This document shows positions 60,001 to 64,000 of a DNA stretch of 64,000 nucleotides, piece after piece; positions within the stretch are counted from its first letter, which is position 1, and the number at the start of each line of letters is the position of its first letter. The stretch covers positions 45,443,618 through 45,507,617 of the forward strand of contig JALGQZ010000008.1 in the NCBI GenBank assembly GCA_023105745.1, in the 5' to 3' direction. Under the pieces are notes generated by a model. That model saw only the letters and a list, made by a program, of their open reading frames with translations. It made no database searches and had not been told where the DNA came from. The position numbers were made by a program, and so were the translations under genes. This stretch comes from Austropuccinia psidii (lineage: Eukaryota; Basidiomycota; Pucciniomycetes; Pucciniales; Sphaerophragmiaceae).

Positions 60001-61728
60001 ATAAGGAGAAATAGGTCAAAATAGCAATACAAGTTGACCACTTAAAATTTTAAGTGGTACAAAATAGAAGGAAAGTGAATATTCATATTTTACTACCTCA
60101 TATGTGAAGGATGACATAATTTCAATCATTATATTAAAGGTATAGCCTTATGAGTTCATGGATTAAAGTCTAAAATAGAAAATTTAGACAGAAAAGATGA
60201 ATTACACACAAAATAATCAAAAATAGAGTTTTGATTGTGTAATAAAATATTCTCGGAACCTTGGTAAAAAAATCCAAGATCTTAGAATTCATTCTCTTAA
60301 TTGCAGTTGATAAAAAACTTTGAAGTTATTAAAGATTAAAGTCAAGGCTTTAAAATGATCATTTTTGGTTTTTAACTGTAGCTTTGTTTCAAGTTCAATA
60401 GTTGAATAAGAGCTAAAACTGGTGGGTATTAGAATTTTATGATTAAAACTACCTTAATCCATCAAATTGATTCATATTACAAGCTTATGATATCAGAAAA
60501 TAAACGCTAAAGCAATAGCACTAACATATGGCATAACAATGAGATAAAAAGGTTTAATAATGATGTAATCATCATAAAGCACTATAATATGAACCAATTC
60601 CAGTTGATAAGATCAGTAAACCTCTACTAAAAGGAAAGATATTTACTATCTAAATACCTCTTCTTCCTCTTTTGCCCCCTCATAAGCATCAAATTCAACA
60701 AAACATTGAATAAAAGGTGATATTCTTCATTATTTATATCTGGAATTCCTATATTATAAAAGAACAAAGACATATATTGTAGTAATCACTAGTTTTTACA
60801 TTATTAAATCAATATGCTGTTTTTTTTGAATTCTCTAAATAAATTTCAAAGGTAGTAAACATTGTATTTATCTCTATTTTTTGTTGTAACTACAGTTTAA
60901 ATAAGTTTCATTGAAATTCTTAGGCATAAAATTGAACAAGATTACTATATTGAGTATTAAAAGTAGGTTATGTTCTCTTATTGTTATTTTTTAATAAGTA
61001 TTTTCTTAATATATAGCTTCAATATTAGTAATATTACTGCTATAAATTGTTTTTTATTATTGAATAGCAATTTATCACACATTTATTATTTGTTGGTAAA
61101 AATACTAAATTTTCATAAATATAAAATTATTTATTTTATTGTATTATTTTATTCTTATTAAATGATAGAAATATTTTATTCCATCATTATAATAATGGCT
61201 TATTATTATGATTGTTTTTAATCTTGTTATTAATTTCTATTAGGAAATTCAGAGTACAATAAGTAAAATATTGGTAATTTTTACTTCTTTTTTCATAGTA
61301 AACTCTTAAGTTTAAGGCCTGTCTGTTATATTTACTTAAAAAACCTTATAAAAGATTCAAATTGGGTTTATTAAGTAATAAAATTTATAATAACTTCATA
61401 TTTCTTGAATTTTAAATCTATCAAGGAATTTGTAAAGTGATTTCATTTTCTTACACATGGTTTTTCACATCCTTAAACTTGAAAGACCCTTCTCTGAGTG
61501 ACTCTAGTTATTGAATAAGATATTTATAAATAAAATCATAAGTTTATCTTATAATTGAATTAAAGAAGCATATTATCATTTGTTTATTCAAAAAAAATTG
61601 AAAAAAAATATTTTTATTTATTTATTTCTCTTATATAAAAAGATAAAAATGCAATTTTTACATGGAAATTCATATATCTTTAAAGCTAAAATTTTATAAA
61701 AAGACTTATATATATTTGTCTTTTTAGT
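51007..61728. other. AT-rich DNA without recognisable genes
   Basis: 51100-53500 is dominated by A and T runs. 53500-61700 has a more mixed texture like 2.4-10 kb and is probably old transposon DNA; as it lies upstream of the plus-strand gag at 61962, part may be that element's leader and LTR. Short frames at 53957-54235, 54992-55213, 57909-58091 and 60970-61161 show no domain. Around 58095-58200, pieces such as PVALGLLKFPGLWLSKF can be read in shifted frames; I do not recognise them. Confidence 0.45.
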
Positions 61729-61879
61729 GTTTGAAGATAACCCAACAGAGGATAATCAAACAACTTTTGAAAGATTGGTGGAAGAAACTTGTCAAAGTTC
61801 TCCAAAACCATTAATAAACAAGAAACAAAAACCAAAGAAATTGGTTTTTACAGGACCCACCATTAAGGACTCTGAAGGT
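61729..61879 (+). other. Exon-like coding fragment before the gag remnant
   Basis: About 150 nt read open as FEDNPTEDNQTTFERLVEE, then TCQSSPKPLINKKQKPKKL and VFTGPTIKDSEG. TTTTTAG stands just before it and GTGAGC just after, so it looks like an internal exon. Composition is normal for coding sequence and denser in G+C than its flanks. It may be a 5' exon of the decayed element or a scrap of a host gene. I do not recognise the protein. Confidence 0.4.
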
Positions 61880-61961
61880 GAGCACCTCTCTTAAATTTGC
61901 ATAAAAAGAAATTTATTATTATTTTTCTAAATTTTCTTTTCTTATCTATTCATTTTTCAAC

Positions 61962-63397
61962 ATGAATACTAGAAGAGGTTCCCAATAATCCATACAATCA
62001 GATGGAGGTGGACTAAGAAGTAGAAATGATCCCACAAAAGGGAAAAGAAAGAGAAAAGTCCCCAGTGGAACAGAATCCACACAAGGAAGTGCAATATCCC
62101 CAAGGAAAGTCCTTTAAATGCCCATAATTTCCAAACCAGAATTAGAACTAAAAATGAAAGATTATTCAGAGGGCTCAAATAGACATATGCATGAGCCAGT
62201 ACAAACAGTACTACTGGCAAATGTTTCCCAAAATACACGAAGGAGTTATGAGCTCCTGGCACATCCTCAAGAAATTCTTTGAGGAGGAGCAAATATTTAG
62301 AATCTCACTATCATTCAAACATCAGATTGAAAATATAAAGGAATGGCACACCAAAAAGAAGCCCCAGTAGCTTCTACCAGCAATCCTCAAGCCAAGCAAC
62401 CTCCCCAGGAAGGAAAAAAGAACAAGAAAAATAATTGGAGGAAGCCATATTTCCCAGTTACAGGATCTGCAGAATCCAAAAAGATACAATTCACAATACT
62501 TTCAACAGGGTGAAAGCTTATATGGAGTTCAAGAACAAAGAGGAAAAAGGAATGAGAAAACCATTTTTCCCAAAGAAATAATTTTGCCTCCTTATGCTTT
62601 GAATAACTTATCAGAAATTACAACTAGTATATTACCTATGAAAGAAATTGAAAATAGTTTATTATCATTAAAAGGAATGAGCAATAGTATACCATATTTA
62701 TCCCAAATTTCTGTAAAAATCAAAAAGAAATAGATAATATAAAGTTTATGGTTGTGAATAATAAACCAAATAATTTTTTGACAAAAAGAGCTATATAAGT
62801 AAATAAACAATATCAAAAAAAATAATTTGAATATTAATAAAGACCAAAGTAATTACAATTTAACAGAAAAATTTAACCAATTGTTCATTGATGATTAAAC
62901 ATTCCAAGCAAAGACTTAATTACACCAAAAATTGCTTCCAGACCATGTAGAAAAAAGTGATGGAGAAAGAATGAATATTAAATATGACATTCAAAGTGAG
63001 ATTGGACTTATTACTGAAAAAATGGATAAAATCATTGAGGCTAGCTTGAATATTACAAAGTTATCAACCCCATTTTCCCATATAAGAAGACCTGTTAAGC
63101 CAAAAGAGGAAATGGAAAATCCTGTTATAACAGATTCAAGTCATAAATAAAACAATAAAGTCTTAATAAAAGAAGAATACCAATTTAAAGAATGGTCAAC
63201 ACTCACAGGTGAAGGTGAATATGACCACAGGTCATTTACTAAAAAAATTGATATTTTGCAAGAAGATCATACCATACCAGATGAATTAATCACTGCAAAA
63301 TTAGATTCACTATTTTAGAAATCTGAAAAGAGATGGTATCATGGCATAAGATAGGCCAATTAAAAAAATACCTGGTCTTGGTGGAAAAATCAAATAC
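61962..63397 (+). pseudogene. Ty3/Gypsy gag, decayed, interrupted by an LTR
   Basis: Starts ATG 61962 with MNTRRGSQ and a stop at once (TAA 61986), then SIQSDGGGLRSRNDPTKGK. The open piece 62932-63150 carries LPDHVEKSDGERMN, IQSEIGLITEKMDKI (coiled coil) and STPFSHIRRPVKPKEE. Then, with further stops, TGEGEYDHRSF, IPDELITAKLDSLF, KRWYHGIR and KNTWSWWKNQI: the retrotransposon-gag domain of the rust Gypsy lineage. The match ends abruptly at 63397, where an LTR in the opposite orientation begins; the zinc knuckle and pol would lie beyond that insertion. It is the same lineage as the minus-strand gag at 439-2340, but a different copy. Confidence 0.78.
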
Positions 63398-64000
63398 TTT
63401 CAAAGGGGCTCTTGGGAAAAACAAGAGTGGCCTGGCACTCAGGAATAAACAACTAAATTAGAGGTCTCCAAAATAATAAAGAAATAAAAGAAGAATATAT
63501 TTCTTTGAGAGAAAAAAAGAGCAGTACAAGATATTCCAAAGATAAGAGGGAAGCCAAAGGCCAAAGATAATAAGAGAAAGCCAAAGGCTAAAGAGCCAAA
63601 AAAAGAATCCTCAATTCACTGTTTCAGCCTTCCAGAAAGAACAATGGAATTAGTAAAGGATATGACCACCAATATCCACTGACAGGAAAAGACAAAGGTA
63701 CAAATGACTCACCTTAGATTATCAGTATTTACTTTAATAATGAAAAAAGAAAAAACAATAAAAAGAAATCAAATATATTAATTAACTGGGGAAAAAGTCC
63801 CCAGGATTGAAAAGGTTGCCAGTATATGTGAAAAGCTAAAAGACTGATCCTGGAAGGGAAGTAACCCAACTTGATTGAATGAATTGGGTCAATACAGATC
63901 TGGCAATATTAAAATTTGAACTGTGTGTCTTGAGTTCCCACAGTGGAATATGAACTGGCCCAAAAGGGTCAATGCCATAAAGGCTGCCTGGATAAATCCT
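63398..64000 (-). mobile_element. LTR of a Gypsy-type element, minus strand, cut by window edge
   Basis: Read on the minus strand it follows the chromovirus LTR part by part: CACATATACTGG, stem-loop CTGGGG/CCCCAG (63786-63804), AGTTAATTAATATATT, GGTCATATCCTTTACTAAT, GCTGAAACAGTG, TTGGCTCTTTA, GAGTGCCAGGCC, stem-loop CTCTTG/CAAGAG (63409-63427), AGAGCCCCTTTGAAA. The end TTTGAAA stands for TGTGACA of the complete LTR, so the border is 63398. Its upstream part (63807-63990) matches LTR-like repeat A at 36590-36757. It sits inside the gag at 61962; the element body or the rest of a solo LTR lies beyond 64000. Confidence 0.78.

Noticed and set aside
1..64000. tRNA and rRNA genes
   Set aside because: I looked for B-box words (GGTTCGAATCC-like) with a matching A box and for conserved rRNA words; none was convincing.

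Overview
The window looks like nuclear DNA of a rust fungus (Basidiomycota, Pucciniales). The best match I can name from memory is the myrtle rust Austropuccinia psidii or a close relative; no database was searched. The reasons are the very AT-rich, transposon-dominated sequence, short GT-AG introns of about 57-125 bp (one of 287 bp), and retroelement and transposase proteins of the types that fill that genome. Only two genes look like working host genes. Almost everything else is mobile elements, their remains, or low-complexity AT sequence.

Layout. 1-2340 (minus): decayed gag-protease of a Ty3/Gypsy element running off the left edge. 2.4-10.3 kb: decayed repeat sequence. 10318-19509 (plus): structurally complete Ty3/Gypsy chromovirus with 766/763-bp LTRs, a 5-bp target duplication (ATTTG), gag, a -1 frameshift heptamer, pol with a C-terminal chromodomain, a repeat-rich 3' region and a polypurine tract. 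It also shows a 14-nt match suggesting Tf1-like self-priming. Its LTRs are almost identical, but both reading frames carry premature stops. 19914-20050: long inverted repeat around a GC-rich loop. 20-28 kb: AT-rich DNA without genes. 28466-29664 (plus): intact three-exon SAM-dependent methyltransferase. 29.7-35.6 kb: extreme AT low complexity. 35593-37870: two adjacent LTR-like repeats. 37.9-39.3 kb: homopolymer-rich DNA. 40430-42466 (minus): six-exon gene for a Vps38/UVRAG-like subunit of the class III PI3-kinase complex.

43211-48842 is a complete PIF/Harbinger-type DNA transposon with 30-bp terminal inverted repeats and TAATA on both sides. It holds three decayed genes: a DDE transposase (plus), a Tet-like 2OG-Fe(II) dioxygenase (minus) and a four-exon Myb/SANT-like protein (minus). 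A TET/JBP-type dioxygenase inside a Harbinger element is the most unusual arrangement here, because fungal TET/JBP genes are known mainly from KDZ elements. 48.8-61.7 kb: AT-rich DNA without recognisable genes, holding an inverted second copy of a repeat at 26.8-27.4 kb. 61962-63397 (plus): decayed Gypsy gag, cut at 63398 by an LTR in the opposite orientation that runs off the right edge and is related to the LTRs of the complete element.

The LTR families share one layout: CACATATA, then a CTGGGG/CCCCAG stem-loop, then AGTTAATTAA as probable RNA start, with a second stem-loop next to the LTR end. Exon structures come from reading frames, splice-site words and phase agreement, not from transcripts.
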